Shown: one piece after another, positions 14,341 through 22,298 of the stretch
Numbering within the stretch: the first letter of the stretch is position 1
Layout: each line of letters begins with the position of its first letter
NCBI GenBank assembly: GCA_964591255.1
Contig: CAZQAA010000170.1
Span: 1 to 22,298 of the forward strand
Length of the DNA stretch: 22,298 bases
Source: CAZQAA01 sp964591255
Lineage (GTDB): Bacteria > Desulfobacterota > DSM-4660 > Desulfatiglandales > Desulfatiglandaceae
Direction: 5' to 3'
Program-made: the position numbers and the translations under genes
Notes under the pieces: generated by a model
What the model was told of the DNA's origin: nothing
Database searches by the model: none
What the model saw: only the letters and a program-made list of their open reading frames with translations

Positions 14341-14369
14341 ATCACATGTTTTTTCTAAGGAGTAATGGT

Positions 14370-14678
14370 ATGTATGCAGTCGTAAAGAGTGGTGGGAAAC
14401 AGTACAGGGTAAGTGCTGGTGATGAGCTTAAAATTGAAAAACTTGACGGCAACATCGGCGATAAAATAATTTTCGATAAAGTACTTTTGACCGCGGATGG
14501 CGAAGATATAAAAATAGGGAAACCATACCTTGAATCCAGCGTTACCGGCCAGATTCTCTACCATGGCAAAGCCAGAAAAGTCGTTGTATTTAAATACAAG
14601 AGGAGAAAAGGTTATCGCCGAAACCGTGGTCATAGACAGCATTTTACCCTTGTAAGAATTGAAAACATAGAGAGGTAA
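14370..14678 (+). CDS. rplU: 50S ribosomal protein L21
   Basis: A 102-residue protein with the L21 N-terminus MYAVVKSGGKQYRVS and C-terminus RRKGYRRNRGHRQHFTLVRI. L21 binds 23S rRNA in the large subunit. The start at 14370 has AAGGAG 8 nt upstream and gives the normal family length. The in-frame ATG at 14346 would add eight residues (MFFLRSNG) not seen in the family and would swallow the ribosome site. It is followed by rpmA after 7 nt. Confidence 0.98.
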   Translation: MYAVVKSGGKQYRVSAGDELKIEKLDGNIGDKIIFDKVLLTADGEDIKIGKPYLESSVTGQILYHGKARKVVVFKYKRRKGYRRNRGHRQHFTLVRIENIER

Positions 14679-14685
14679 CAAACAG

Positions 14686-14940
14686 ATGGCACATAAAAAA
14701 GCAGGAGGAAGCTCCAGAAACGGGAGAGACAGTGCCGGACAGAGGTACGGTGTTAAGAGGTTTGCCGGACAGAAAGTCTTGGCAGGAAATATCATTGTAC
14801 GACAAAAAGGTACCAGGATACACCCGGGAAAGAATGTTGGCCTGGGCAAGGATTATACCCTCTTTGCCAAGATCGATGGTATTGTTACATTCGAACGTCT
14901 GGGCAAAAATCGTAAGAAAGTAAGCATCTACGCTGTATAA
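14686..14940 (+). CDS. rpmA: 50S ribosomal protein L27
   Basis: An 84-residue protein, typical length. It starts MAHKKAGGSSRNGRDSAGQR and contains RFAGQKVLAGNIIVRQKGT and GLGKDYTLFAKIDG, all standard L27. The N-terminal tail reaches the peptidyl-transferase centre. There is no N-terminal Firmicutes-type cleavage extension; the protein begins directly at the mature AHKKAGGS. It sits between rplU and obg, the usual order. Confidence 0.99.
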   Translation: MAHKKAGGSSRNGRDSAGQRYGVKRFAGQKVLAGNIIVRQKGTRIHPGKNVGLGKDYTLFAKIDGIVTFERLGKNRKKVSIYAV

Positions 14941-14975
14941 CTTCATCTTTTCTCTCCCCCTTATTTGTAACGAAA

Positions 14976-15995
14976 ATGGATTTTGCGGATGAAGTGGTCA
15001 TCACAGTCAGGTCCGGGAACGGGGGGCCCGGATGTATCAGTTTTAGAAGAGAAAAATATATCCCCAAAGGTGGACCGGATGGCGGTGATGGCGGAAAAGG
15101 GGGAAGTATTATCTTTCATGCCACAAAAAAGCTCCACAGTCTGATCGATTTCACATCACAGAAATATTTCAAGGCCCCTAATGGCGAACCTGGAAAGGGA
15201 AACAAAAAATCAGGGAAAAATGGTGTAGATCTTATTCTCAATGTTCCTGTAGGTACGGTTATTGAGGATTACGATAATGGAGAAATCCTTGCAGATCTAA
15301 ACGATGAAAAAGCTGAAATTATCCTAATCTCTGGAGGACAAGGCGGAAAAGGCAACTGTCACTTCGCTACTTCAGTCAATCGGGCACCGAGGATTGCCCA
15401 ACCTGGTCTTCCTGGCCGGCAAAGAAGACTCAGATTGACACTCAAATTCATGGCTGACATTGGAATTGTGGGATTTCCCAATGCAGGCAAATCAACACTT
15501 CTGACTAGTTTGACCCGGGCCCATCCCAAAGTAGACAGCTATCCTTTCACCACGCTCATACCCCATTTAGGCGTTATAGGTCTAGACAACGGAAACACCG
15601 TGGTTATTGCCGATATACCAGGCTTGATAGAGGGCGCCGCCCATGGCCGCGGTCTTGGACACCGCTTTCTAAAGCATATAGAGAGGACAAAATTCATTTT
15701 GCATCTCCTCGATATCACGTACACGCCCTCACAAGATATCCTTGAAGATTTTCACATGGTTAGACGGGAAATGGAAGCCTATAATCCTATTCTCATAGAC
15801 AAGCCATGCATTGTATTGATCAATAAAATGGACCTATACAACTCCGGACACAGAGATATAACGAAAATACAACAAGCCCTATCCAGGCTTGGCATTGAAT
15901 CGTTGCCGATCTCGGCAAAAAAAGATGAAGGTCTTGATAGGCTTAGAGACATTATTCAAGAGATGTGGACAAGCTATCAGGACCTAAGGCCATAA
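14976..15995 (+). CDS. obg: Obg-family GTPase (ribosome assembly/stress)
   Basis: A 339-residue protein. Residues 1-158 are the glycine-rich Obg fold (SGNGGPGCISFRREKYIPKGG, then GGDGGKGG). The G domain then gives G1 GFPNAGKST, a PFTTL switch segment, G3 DIPGLIEGA, G4 NKMD and G5 SAK. The protein ends soon after the G domain, so it has the short form with no OCT domain. Obg proteins act on the 50S subunit during assembly and link GTP or ppGpp levels to growth. The stop is 2 nt before the proB start. Confidence 0.97.
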   Translation: MDFADEVVITVRSGNGGPGCISFRREKYIPKGGPDGGDGGKGGSIIFHATKKLHSLIDFTSQKYFKAPNGEPGKGNKKSGKNGVDLILNVPVGTVIEDYDNGEILADLNDEKAEIILISGGQGGKGNCHFATSVNRAPRIAQPGLPGRQRRLRLTLKFMADIGIVGFPNAGKSTLLTSLTRAHPKVDSYPFTTLIPHLGVIGLDNGNTVVIADIPGLIEGAAHGRGLGHRFLKHIERTKFILHLLDITYTPSQDILEDFHMVRREMEAYNPILIDKPCIVLINKMDLYNSGHRDITKIQQALSRLGIESLPISAKKDEGLDRLRDIIQEMWTSYQDLRP

Positions 15996-15997
15996 GG

Positions 15998-17173
15998 ATG
16001 CCAAAAAAAAATCCCAGAAAAAAATTATTAAAAAGTATAAAAAGGGCCGTAGTCAAGGTAGGCAGTGGTGTGCTTACAGAAAAAAACGGTCTTAATTTGG
16101 ACGTCATCGATCACCTTGTGCTGGATATATGTTCCCTTTTAAAAAAGGAGATTGAGATCATCGTCGTATCATCCGGGGCAATCGCCTCAGGTATGAAAAA
16201 GATAGGACTCAAGAAAAGGCCTCACTCTATTTCACAACAGCAGGCCCTGGCCGCAGTTGGGCAAAGCAACCTAATAAGGATTTATGAAGAGGCTTTCGGT
16301 CGTTATGGCCAAAAAGTTGCCCAGATTCTGATCACCCGTGATGATCTCACACACAGACGTCGGTATCTGAATGCACGGAATACCCTTTTTACCCTCCTTT
16401 CCTGGAAAGTGATCCCTATTATTAATGAAAACGATACTGTCGTTGTAGACGAAATAAAATTTGGAGATAATGACAATCTTGGTGCCATGGTTGTCAATCT
16501 TACCGATTCTCATCTTTTAGTCAATCTGACGGATATCGACGGTCTTTTCGACAAAGATCCGCGAATAAATCGGGACGCCAAAATGATAAGTCTTGTTGAA
16601 AAGATAGATCGGAAGGTAATAAAACATGCTGGCTCCATCCCCAGCTTTCTTGGCACCGGAGGCATGGCAAGCAAAATCAGGGCAGCACAAAAAGTGGCAC
16701 TTGGAGGGATCCCAACTATTATCGCAAATGGCCTTAAGCAGGGTATATTGAAAGATATATTCTCAGGAGAAGATGTAGGAACACTATTTCTTCCGCAGGA
16801 AGGTCCCCTTTGTAGCCGAAAACACTGGATCGCGTTTACCAAATCTCCAAAGGGCACTATTGTCATAGATAAAGGCGCGGAAACTGCCATAGTGGAACAT
16901 GGCAAAAGTCTTCTGCCGGCCGGGATCAAGGAGGTTAGGGGCAGATTTAGCCTCGGCAATTCTGTCATGGTCATTAATGAGGAAGGTTCTGAGATCGCGG
17001 TGGGTATGGTTAATTATCATTCAGGAGAGATCAAAAAAATTTTGGGTGCCAGAACAACCGATATAGAATCGATACTGGGTTTTAAACATGATGATGAAAT
17101 AATCCACCGGGACAACCTGGTACTTATGAATCAAATGGAAGAAGGAGAGATGCTATGTCAGTCACCAAGATGA
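15998..17173 (+). CDS. proB: Glutamate 5-kinase ProB with C-terminal PUA domain
   Basis: A 391-residue enzyme that phosphorylates glutamate in the first step of proline synthesis. The amino-acid-kinase domain shows VVKVGSGVLT, VSSGAIASGMKKIGL, ALAAVGQ, YLNARNT, INENDTV and FGDNDNLGAMV, then LTDIDGLFDKDPR. From about residue 285 a PUA domain follows (GTIVIDKGAETAI, SLLPAGIKEVRG). The ATG at 15998 has AAGG 8 nt upstream; an in-frame GTG at 15965 lies inside obg and is less likely. Its 3' end overlaps proA by 19 nt. Confidence 0.96.
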   Translation: MPKKNPRKKLLKSIKRAVVKVGSGVLTEKNGLNLDVIDHLVLDICSLLKKEIEIIVVSSGAIASGMKKIGLKKRPHSISQQQALAAVGQSNLIRIYEEAFGRYGQKVAQILITRDDLTHRRRYLNARNTLFTLLSWKVIPIINENDTVVVDEIKFGDNDNLGAMVVNLTDSHLLVNLTDIDGLFDKDPRINRDAKMISLVEKIDRKVIKHAGSIPSFLGTGGMASKIRAAQKVALGGIPTIIANGLKQGILKDIFSGEDVGTLFLPQEGPLCSRKHWIAFTKSPKGTIVIDKGAETAIVEHGKSLLPAGIKEVRGRFSLGNSVMVINEEGSEIAVGMVNYHSGEIKKILGARTTDIESILGFKHDDEIIHRDNLVLMNQMEEGEMLCQSPR

Positions 17174-18411
17174 TTGAAGAGATGGCCAAGGATGCGAAGA
17201 CTGCATCCAGGGAGTTGAGGTGCTTAAGGAGTGATCAAAAGGATGAGGTATTAGAATTAATGGCGGTAAGACTCCTTGAGAGGAGAAAGGAGATCATCAA
17301 GGAAAACAAAAAGGATCTTCTTCATGCAAAAGAAGCGGGCTTGTCGTCCGCCATGATCGACCGGTTGACCCTCAATAATGAGATATTAGATGGGATGGCC
17401 CATGGTCTAAGGGAAGTTATGGCCCTGCCGGATCCTGTAGGCCAGGTGGTCGGCATGTGGAAAAGGCCCAACGGCCTCCTTGCAGGCCGAGTTCGTATCC
17501 CTTTGGGTGTTATAGGCTTTATATATGAGTCTCGGCCAAATGTGACAGTGGATGCGGCGGCACTATGTCTTAAATCCGGAAATGCAATTATCCTCAAGGG
17601 AGGATCTGAGGCCATTCACTCCAACCTGATCTTAACCGAACTAATGGCCAGCGCCCTCAAAGAAATGGATATCTCTCCAAAGGCCATACAAGTGGTGCCC
17701 ACTACCGACAGGGAGGCCGTCAACATTCTGATAGGTCTTGATGATTATCTGGATGTTATTATTCCAAGGGGAGGAGAAGGCCTGATACGATTCGTAACAA
17801 ATCATTCCAAAGTCCCGGTTCTGAAACATTATAAAGGGGTATGTCACGTATATGTGGACGAATTTGCTGATCTTAAAATCGCTGAAGAAATCTGTTTCAA
17901 TTCAAAAGTTCAAAGGCCAGGGGTCTGTAATGCCATGGAGACCATGCTCGTACATGAAGTCATAGCTGATGCTTTTTTACCGTCAATACTTTCGCGTTTT
18001 CGAAATGCAGGGGTAGAAATCAGGGGCTGCCCAAAAACCATCAGGTTTGATCCTGAAGCCAAGCCAGCGGTTGAGGCGGACTGGCCTGCCGAATTTCTGG
18101 ATTTGATCCTTGCCGTAAAGATAATATCAGATATGGAGGAAGCCCTTGAACATATTGAAAAATACAGTTCAAAACATACAGAGGCAATTATCACTAATGA
18201 TTATAATCGGGCCCAGCGTTTTTTGGAGGAAGTGGATTCATCAGTAGTACTGATTAATGCATCTACACGGTTTAACGACGGCAATCAATTGGGACTCGGT
18301 GCCGAAATAGGGATCAACACATCCAAACTTCATGCCTTTGGCCCTATGGGTTTGGAGGAACTAACGACAACCAAGTTCATTGTTTATGGTCATGGACAAA
18401 TCAGGACATAA
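17155..18411 (+). CDS. proA: Glutamate-5-semialdehyde dehydrogenase (gamma-glutamyl phosphate reductase) ProA
   Basis: A 418-residue aldehyde-dehydrogenase-superfamily enzyme that reduces gamma-glutamyl phosphate with NADPH, the second step of proline synthesis. Landmarks are RIPLGVIGFIYESRPNVT, KSGNAIILKGGSEA, VIIPRGGEGLI and the catalytic Cys258 in NSKVQRPGVCNA. The C-terminus has LGAEIGINTSKLHAFGPMGLEELTT. The start overlaps proB and has AAGGAG upstream. ProB and ProA often act as a complex to shield the labile intermediate, which fits the gene overlap. Confidence 0.98.
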   Translation: MSVTKMIEEMAKDAKTASRELRCLRSDQKDEVLELMAVRLLERRKEIIKENKKDLLHAKEAGLSSAMIDRLTLNNEILDGMAHGLREVMALPDPVGQVVGMWKRPNGLLAGRVRIPLGVIGFIYESRPNVTVDAAALCLKSGNAIILKGGSEAIHSNLILTELMASALKEMDISPKAIQVVPTTDREAVNILIGLDDYLDVIIPRGGEGLIRFVTNHSKVPVLKHYKGVCHVYVDEFADLKIAEEICFNSKVQRPGVCNAMETMLVHEVIADAFLPSILSRFRNAGVEIRGCPKTIRFDPEAKPAVEADWPAEFLDLILAVKIISDMEEALEHIEKYSSKHTEAIITNDYNRAQRFLEEVDSSVVLINASTRFNDGNQLGLGAEIGINTSKLHAFGPMGLEELTTTKFIVYGHGQIRT

Positions 18412-18417
18412 ATCCAA

Positions 18418-19101
18418 ATGAAATCCTTGAATGGGACCTCCTTGAGATTAGGCATTCTTGGCGGCACATTTGATCCTGTGCATCTGGGACATTTGCGCTG
18501 TGCAGAGGAGGTGGGAGAAAGACTGAGGCTGGAGAAGGTCTACTTTGTTCCATCCGCCTCCCCGCCCCACAAGACAAAAGAGCCAGTCAGTTCCTTTGAG
18601 GATCGGCTATTCATGGTCAAGCTGGCGGTCAGAGATTCTCCCTTGCTTGAAACGCTTGACATAGAGGGCAAACGGGAAGGGCCTTCCTATTCCATTGAAA
18701 CTCTAAGAGAGCTGCACTCTATTTTCGGTCCAAGCCTGGATATGTTTTTTATAATTGGCATTGACGCCTTTATAGAAATTAAAACTTGGAAAGAATATCG
18801 CAAACTTTTTGATTACGCCAATTTCGTAATCATCCATCGTCCCGGTTATCAGGCAACGGACATTTCCAATGTGGCCTCATCTCTTGGCATGGAACTTGAC
18901 AGGGACAATCACAGGTACAGGGATACCGCCCCTCCAGGAAACACCTTGATTTTTATGTCGCCCACCTTTATGGATATATCGTCTACAGAAATAAGAAAGA
19001 CAATCTCAAGGGGCAGGTCTGTCCGTTTTCTGGTCCCGGAATCAGTCAGAGAGTATATAATGACAAAGAGGTTATACACGAATTATGAGGAGTCTCGATA
19101 A
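18418..19101 (+). CDS. nadD: Nicotinate-nucleotide adenylyltransferase NadD
   Basis: A 227-residue nucleotidyltransferase that converts nicotinate mononucleotide to deamido-NAD. The signature GILGGTFDPVHLGH (12-25) with H22 and H25 is clear, as are VPSASPPHK, FIIGIDAF followed by W, and the second motif ISSTEIR near residue 190. It starts 6 nt after the proA stop and overlaps rsfS by 17 nt. NadD-rsfS pairing is common across bacteria. Confidence 0.97.
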   Translation: MKSLNGTSLRLGILGGTFDPVHLGHLRCAEEVGERLRLEKVYFVPSASPPHKTKEPVSSFEDRLFMVKLAVRDSPLLETLDIEGKREGPSYSIETLRELHSIFGPSLDMFFIIGIDAFIEIKTWKEYRKLFDYANFVIIHRPGYQATDISNVASSLGMELDRDNHRYRDTAPPGNTLIFMSPTFMDISSTEIRKTISRGRSVRFLVPESVREYIMTKRLYTNYEESR

Positions 19102-19453
19102 GGCGATACTCTGCCTAAGTATCATAAGAGAACGGAAGGCCATTGAGCCCGTCTTGTTTGAAGTGGAAAAGCTCTCATCCATTACGGACTATTTTCTTAT
19201 TGCCGGTGGAAATTCTACCAGACAGGTCCAAGCCATCACCCGACATGTTCAAAAAAGGATGCGTGATGAGGGGCACAGGCCCTATGGTATTGAGGGTGAG
19301 CAGGAGGGGCAGTGGACCCTAATAGATTACGGCGATGTGGTTGTCCACATATTTTACCAGCCTGTGAGGGAATTTTATGATCTCGAGGGCCTATGGATTG
19401 ATGCGCCTCGTATTAACCTAAAAAACCAAGAAGAACAGGATCAAGGGGCATGA
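19085..19453 (+). CDS. rsfS: Ribosome silencing factor RsfS
   Basis: A 122-residue protein of the former DUF143/Iojap family: DYFLIAGGNSTRQVQAI, PYGIEGEQEGQWTLIDYGDVVVHIF and REFYDLEGLW are all family hallmarks. RsfS binds L14 on the 50S subunit and blocks subunit joining under nutrient limitation. The start overlaps nadD by 17 nt, and the TGA overlaps the ATG of the next gene by 4 nt, implying coupled translation. Confidence 0.96.
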   Translation: MRSLDKAILCLSIIRERKAIEPVLFEVEKLSSITDYFLIAGGNSTRQVQAITRHVQKRMRDEGHRPYGIEGEQEGQWTLIDYGDVVVHIFYQPVREFYDLEGLWIDAPRINLKNQEEQDQGA

Positions 19454-20922
19454 AAGTCAAAGGGTTGTGGCACATCAATTCGACATTTTTTTTTGTCATA
19501 TCTATTGTATCCATCCTGTTTATACCTTTTTGTAATACAGGATCAAATGCATATGGGCTTTCTATCGAAGACGAAAGAATCCTTGGTGAAAAATTTTTAC
19601 AGGAAATACGAAGGCATTTCATATTACTGGAAGACTATTTTCCAGCTGAATATATCAATGATCTTGGTCATTATCTGATCCGTCCCTTGAAAACAAGACC
19701 ATTTCCGTTTGATTTCTATATCGTCAAGGATAACACCCTTAATGCATTTGCGGCTCCAGGAGGACACATCTTTGTCTTTTCTGGCCTGATAGATGTGACA
19801 GACAGTGTGGATGAACTGGCCGCCGTCATATGCCATGAAATAGGCCATGTTTCTGCAAGGCATCTGTCCAACAGGCTGGAACAAAGTAAAAAAATCGAAA
19901 TGGCGACACTGGCCGGCATCCTAGCAGGTGTACTCATTGGGGGAGAGGCTGCAAACGCCATTATATCAAGCACATTCGCCGCCGGGATGCAGACACAGCT
20001 TCGTTATAGCCGTAATGATGAACGTCAGGCCGATCAACTTGGATTCAAATTCATCAGCCCATCGGGCTTTGATCCGGCTGCCATGCTTTCCATCCTGAAA
20101 AAGATAGAGAGTGCTTACTGGATCGGTACTGACAAGATACCTCCTTATCTGTTGACACACCCGACCGGACCGGAAAGAATTTCTAATATCTATTCCTTAC
20201 TCAGTGGCTACAAACCCACGCCTCCCACACAGGAGACAATCCGATTCAAGGAGACATACCCCTACTTCAGGGCAGTGGTTACGGCCGAGAGTATGGAGCC
20301 CCATGATGCGGAACAGAAATTCAAACATGACATGGAAAAGGATCCCCTCTCTCCTTTACCCTATTTTGGCCTGGGGATCGTGAGCATGAGAAAAGCTGAG
20401 TATGCTACCGCTATTGAATACCTAAAGGCAGCCCTGAAACAAAAACCGAATGTTATTCCTATGTTGACTACCATTGCAAAGGCTTACGAGATGAACGGGC
20501 AGGACAGGGAGGCTATTGCTGTACTCAAGAAGGTATTGGACCAAGATGACAGAGACAGGAGGGCAATGTTTCTCCTGGCTATGGCACATGAAAATATGGA
20601 AGAATATGAAAAGGAGATACGTCTCCTTGAAAGGTTGTCTTTTTTCAAGCCGGTTAAACCAGAAATCTATTATCATCTGGGGATAGCTTATGGAAGGAGA
20701 GATCGGCTTGCGCTAGCCCATTACAATTTTGGGCTTTACTTTAAGATGCTGGGCAGGAGAAAAGACGCCAAATTTCATTTTAAGAAGGCAAATAATCTCT
20801 CAAAAAACAATCCCATGCTGCGAAAAAAAATTCAGAAAGATGGCGAGGATTTTATCAAGATGGGGCAAAAGAATAAAGCTGTCGGCCCCAAAGAACATGA
20901 CAAAAAAGATGTTAATGAATAA
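19450..20922 (+). CDS. M48 metalloprotease with TPR domain (BepA-like)
   Basis: A 490-residue exported protein. Residues 1-36 look like a signal peptide. The M48 peptidase core has HEIGH (129-133) and the third zinc ligand Glu191 in NDERQADQLGF, so the site is complete. LTHPTGPERI follows the core, as is usual. The C-terminal third (about residues 300-470) is built of TPR-like helices (PLPYFGLGIVSMRKAEYATAIEYL and four or so further units). E. coli BepA with this layout acts on outer-membrane protein and LPS-assembly intermediates, so an envelope quality-control role is inferred. It overlaps rsfS by 4 nt and pgsA by 8 nt. Confidence 0.93.
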   Translation: MKVKGLWHINSTFFFVISIVSILFIPFCNTGSNAYGLSIEDERILGEKFLQEIRRHFILLEDYFPAEYINDLGHYLIRPLKTRPFPFDFYIVKDNTLNAFAAPGGHIFVFSGLIDVTDSVDELAAVICHEIGHVSARHLSNRLEQSKKIEMATLAGILAGVLIGGEAANAIISSTFAAGMQTQLRYSRNDERQADQLGFKFISPSGFDPAAMLSILKKIESAYWIGTDKIPPYLLTHPTGPERISNIYSLLSGYKPTPPTQETIRFKETYPYFRAVVTAESMEPHDAEQKFKHDMEKDPLSPLPYFGLGIVSMRKAEYATAIEYLKAALKQKPNVIPMLTTIAKAYEMNGQDREAIAVLKKVLDQDDRDRRAMFLLAMAHENMEEYEKEIRLLERLSFFKPVKPEIYYHLGIAYGRRDRLALAHYNFGLYFKMLGRRKDAKFHFKKANNLSKNNPMLRKKIQKDGEDFIKMGQKNKAVGPKEHDKKDVNE

Positions 20923-21475
20923 AAACATATCAAACTTGCCCAACATATTAACTATTATAAGATTGGCGTGCATTCCGTTTGTAGCTGTTTTTCTGAGTTT
21001 TCCGGGTGAACGGGAAAGTTTTCTGGCAGCATCATGTGTAGGCTTTGCCTTTATCACCGATATGTTGGACGGTTTTTTTGCAAGAAAATACGGTGCAGTA
21101 ACGGTGTTGGGGAAATTCCTTGATCCCCTGGCTGACAAAATCCTGGTATGCGTAACCATGATCATGCTTATCCCCATGGAAAGAATCCCGTCTTGGATAG
21201 TCGTTATTATCATTGTCCGTGAGATGGCGGTAACAGGTTTGAGAAGTATTGCCATAAACGAAGGAGTCGTCATCCAAGCGGGTTCCCTTGGAAAACACAA
21301 GACCATATTTCAGTCAGTAGCATTATTGGGACTTTGCCTCCATTATGAACATTTCAATATTAATTTCCATACAGTGGGCATGGTCTTTCTCTGGGGGGCA
21401 TTGGCATTGACTATTTGGTCAGGATGGGACTACTTCCGGCAATTCAGGCAAGTTTTATTATCGGCAAACAGATGA
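20915..21475 (+). CDS. pgsA: CDP-diacylglycerol-glycerol-3-phosphate 3-phosphatidyltransferase PgsA
   Basis: A 186-residue membrane enzyme making phosphatidylglycerol phosphate. The CDP-alcohol phosphotransferase signature D49-x2-D52-G53-x2-A56-R57-x8-G66-x3-D70-x3-D74 is complete. The start NLPNILTIIRLACIPF is typical of PgsA, and several hydrophobic segments follow. I chose ATG 20915, which overlaps the M48 gene by 8 nt; ATG 20897 and 20909 are close in-frame alternatives and none has a strong ribosome site. A longer frame from 20729 lies inside the M48 gene and is not family-like. Confidence 0.94.
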   Translation: MNKNISNLPNILTIIRLACIPFVAVFLSFPGERESFLAASCVGFAFITDMLDGFFARKYGAVTVLGKFLDPLADKILVCVTMIMLIPMERIPSWIVVIIIVREMAVTGLRSIAINEGVVIQAGSLGKHKTIFQSVALLGLCLHYEHFNINFHTVGMVFLWGALALTIWSGWDYFRQFRQVLLSANR

Positions 21476-21502
21476 AGCAATAGAATATCAGGAGGATATA
21501 CC

Positions 21503-21937
21503 ATGACACATGAACACAGAGGACATTATGCAAAAAAACATCCCCCGGGCCGAAAGGTAAACCCACTCATTTCAGATGCAGTTAAACAAAAGGCAGTCAA
21601 CGGCCGGATAACCTGTGCCGCTGCCTTTAAAATTGTACACGAGCTTGATGTATCACCTGCGGAAGTGGGTTTCACAATAGATTCTCTTGAACTTACCATA
21701 ACCAAATGTAGCCTGGGGCTATTCGGCCACGGATCTTCCGGAAAGGCTATTCAAGAGGTGAACTCCGTGTCCACAGACATACAATCGGCCATAACCAATT
21801 CCCTGGTGAACGGACGACTCCCATGCAAAGCCGCATGGGATATAGCGGAAAAATTGTGCGTTAGCAAAAGGGAAATCTCCTCAACCTGTGAGGCGTTGAA
21901 GATCAAGATCTCCGCCTGTCAGCTGGGCGCCTTTTAA
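21503..21937 (+). CDS. Small protein of two tandem 54-residue repeats with conserved NGR-x2-C and C-x-LG-x-F motifs
   Basis: Unrecognised 144-residue protein. Residues 21-74 and 91-144 align without gaps as two copies of one domain. Both have NGR(I/L)xC, AA, a central helix of the type I-x3-L-x-VS-x2-E, and an end of the form I(T/S)-x-C-x-LG-x-F. Two cysteines per repeat are shared (C38/C108 and C69/C139). The VS-x2-E helix pattern resembles a helix-turn-helix, and the four cysteines could bind metal; neither is proved. The N-terminus is His/Lys-rich (HEHRGHYAKKH). A perfect AGGAGG lies before the ATG, 27 nt after pgsA. Its last 57 nt overlap the 3' end of mfd on the other strand. Confidence 0.8.
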   Translation: MTHEHRGHYAKKHPPGRKVNPLISDAVKQKAVNGRITCAAAFKIVHELDVSPAEVGFTIDSLELTITKCSLGLFGHGSSGKAIQEVNSVSTDIQSAITNSLVNGRLPCKAAWDIAEKLCVSKREISSTCEALKIKISACQLGAF

Positions 21938-22298
21938 CATCTCAATATTTTTACGAATTTTATCAAAATCTTCTTGGGGTAAAAGGGGACCTGTATGGAT
22001 TTTCAATCTGTCCCCTGAAAGGAAACGGAATCTAACCGGATTCGTACTTGCCAGTCGTACTATCCTTGCAGGGTCAATGCTCCCATTCTCCTCGAAAGTC
22101 AGAACAAGGCTGTGTGTCCCTATATCTAGTCTGCTGATCCCGAGTTCCTTAAGGATTATCCTGATAGACATGATCCCCAAGAGATTTCTAACCTCTTGGG
22201 GCAATGGGCCGAAACGATCACGAATTTCCTCCTCCATGGCCTCGAGCTCCGATCTCTCAATAAGGGCAGATAGCCTGCGGTATATGTTCAACCTTACA
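21881..22298 (-). CDS. mfd: Transcription-repair coupling factor Mfd, C-terminal part
   Basis: The gene enters from the right edge; the frame is open to the last base, so about 139 C-terminal residues are present out of the usual 1100 or more. The sequence fits the Mfd C-terminal (TRCF, D7) domain: RLNIYRRLSALIERSELEAMEEEIRDRFGPLP-type start, VRNLLGIMSIRIILKELGI and a mixed beta region. Mfd releases stalled RNA polymerase and recruits UvrA for repair. The TTG at 22289-22291 is internal, not a start. The 3' end overlaps the convergent repeat-protein gene by 57 nt. Confidence 0.92.
   Translation of the reverse strand, partial: VRLNIYRRLSALIERSELEAMEEEIRDRFGPLPQEVRNLLGIMSIRIILKELGISRLDIGTHSLVLTFEENGSIDPARIVRLASTNPVRFRFLSGDRLKIHTGPLLPQEDFDKIRKNIEMLKGAQLTGGDLDLQRLTG

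Overview
The window looks like chromosomal DNA of an anaerobic Desulfobacterota (deltaproteobacterial) bacterium of moderate GC content. The basis is the gene content: a flagellar hook-filament operon with a muramidase-free FlgJ, an FmdB-type zinc-ribbon protein, a histone-deacetylase-like hydrolase, the rplU-rpmA-obg-proB-proA-nadD-rsfS order, and an apparent selenoprotein. I see no insertion sequence, phage gene or CRISPR array. The lineage is an inference from gene content, not a measured placement.

Bases 1-4751 (plus strand) are the distal part of a flagellar operon: flgI (3' part only), flgJ, flgM, flgN, flgK, flgL and a small exported protein with three copies of a 20-residue helical repeat. 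Then comes a TIGR01212/YhcC-type radical SAM gene. It is followed immediately by the most striking gene here, an O6-alkylguanine-DNA alkyltransferase (Ogt/MGMT family, 5740-6234). Its catalytic cysteine codon, in the family's PCHRV motif, is replaced by an in-frame TGA. The frame stays open and family-like on both sides, and a strong G-rich hairpin sits 13 nt after the TGA. The simplest reading is a selenocysteine alkyltransferase, using Sec rather than Cys as the alkyl acceptor.

Bases 6243-8740 (minus strand) carry a likely operon: an HExxH-motif protein, an FmdB-like zinc ribbon, a conserved hypothetical and fabD. A tRNA-Met(CAT) with its own promoter lies just upstream. Bases 8947-10602 hold an HDAC-like hydrolase (minus), a small multi-cysteine zinc-ribbon protein (plus) and a tRNA-Pro(TGG) (minus). 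A 60-residue membrane protein (plus) is transcribed from a promoter back to back with the tRNA-Pro promoter. It shares a strong bidirectional terminator with the convergent folD.

Bases 11041-13122 hold folD (minus) divergent from cutA (plus), with a DedA-family gene (minus) converging on cutA. A membrane-anchored TPR protein follows. Then a near-consensus sigma-70 promoter and a structured leader precede a long, tightly packed plus-strand operon: rplU, rpmA, obg, proB, proA, nadD, rsfS, an M48 peptidase with TPRs (BepA-like), pgsA, and a small protein made of two tandem 54-residue repeats. It combines translation and ribosome assembly (L21, L27, Obg, RsfS), proline synthesis (ProB, ProA), NAD synthesis (NadD), envelope quality control and phospholipid synthesis (PgsA). 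The last gene overlaps, tail to tail, the 3' end of mfd, which enters from the right edge on the minus strand.
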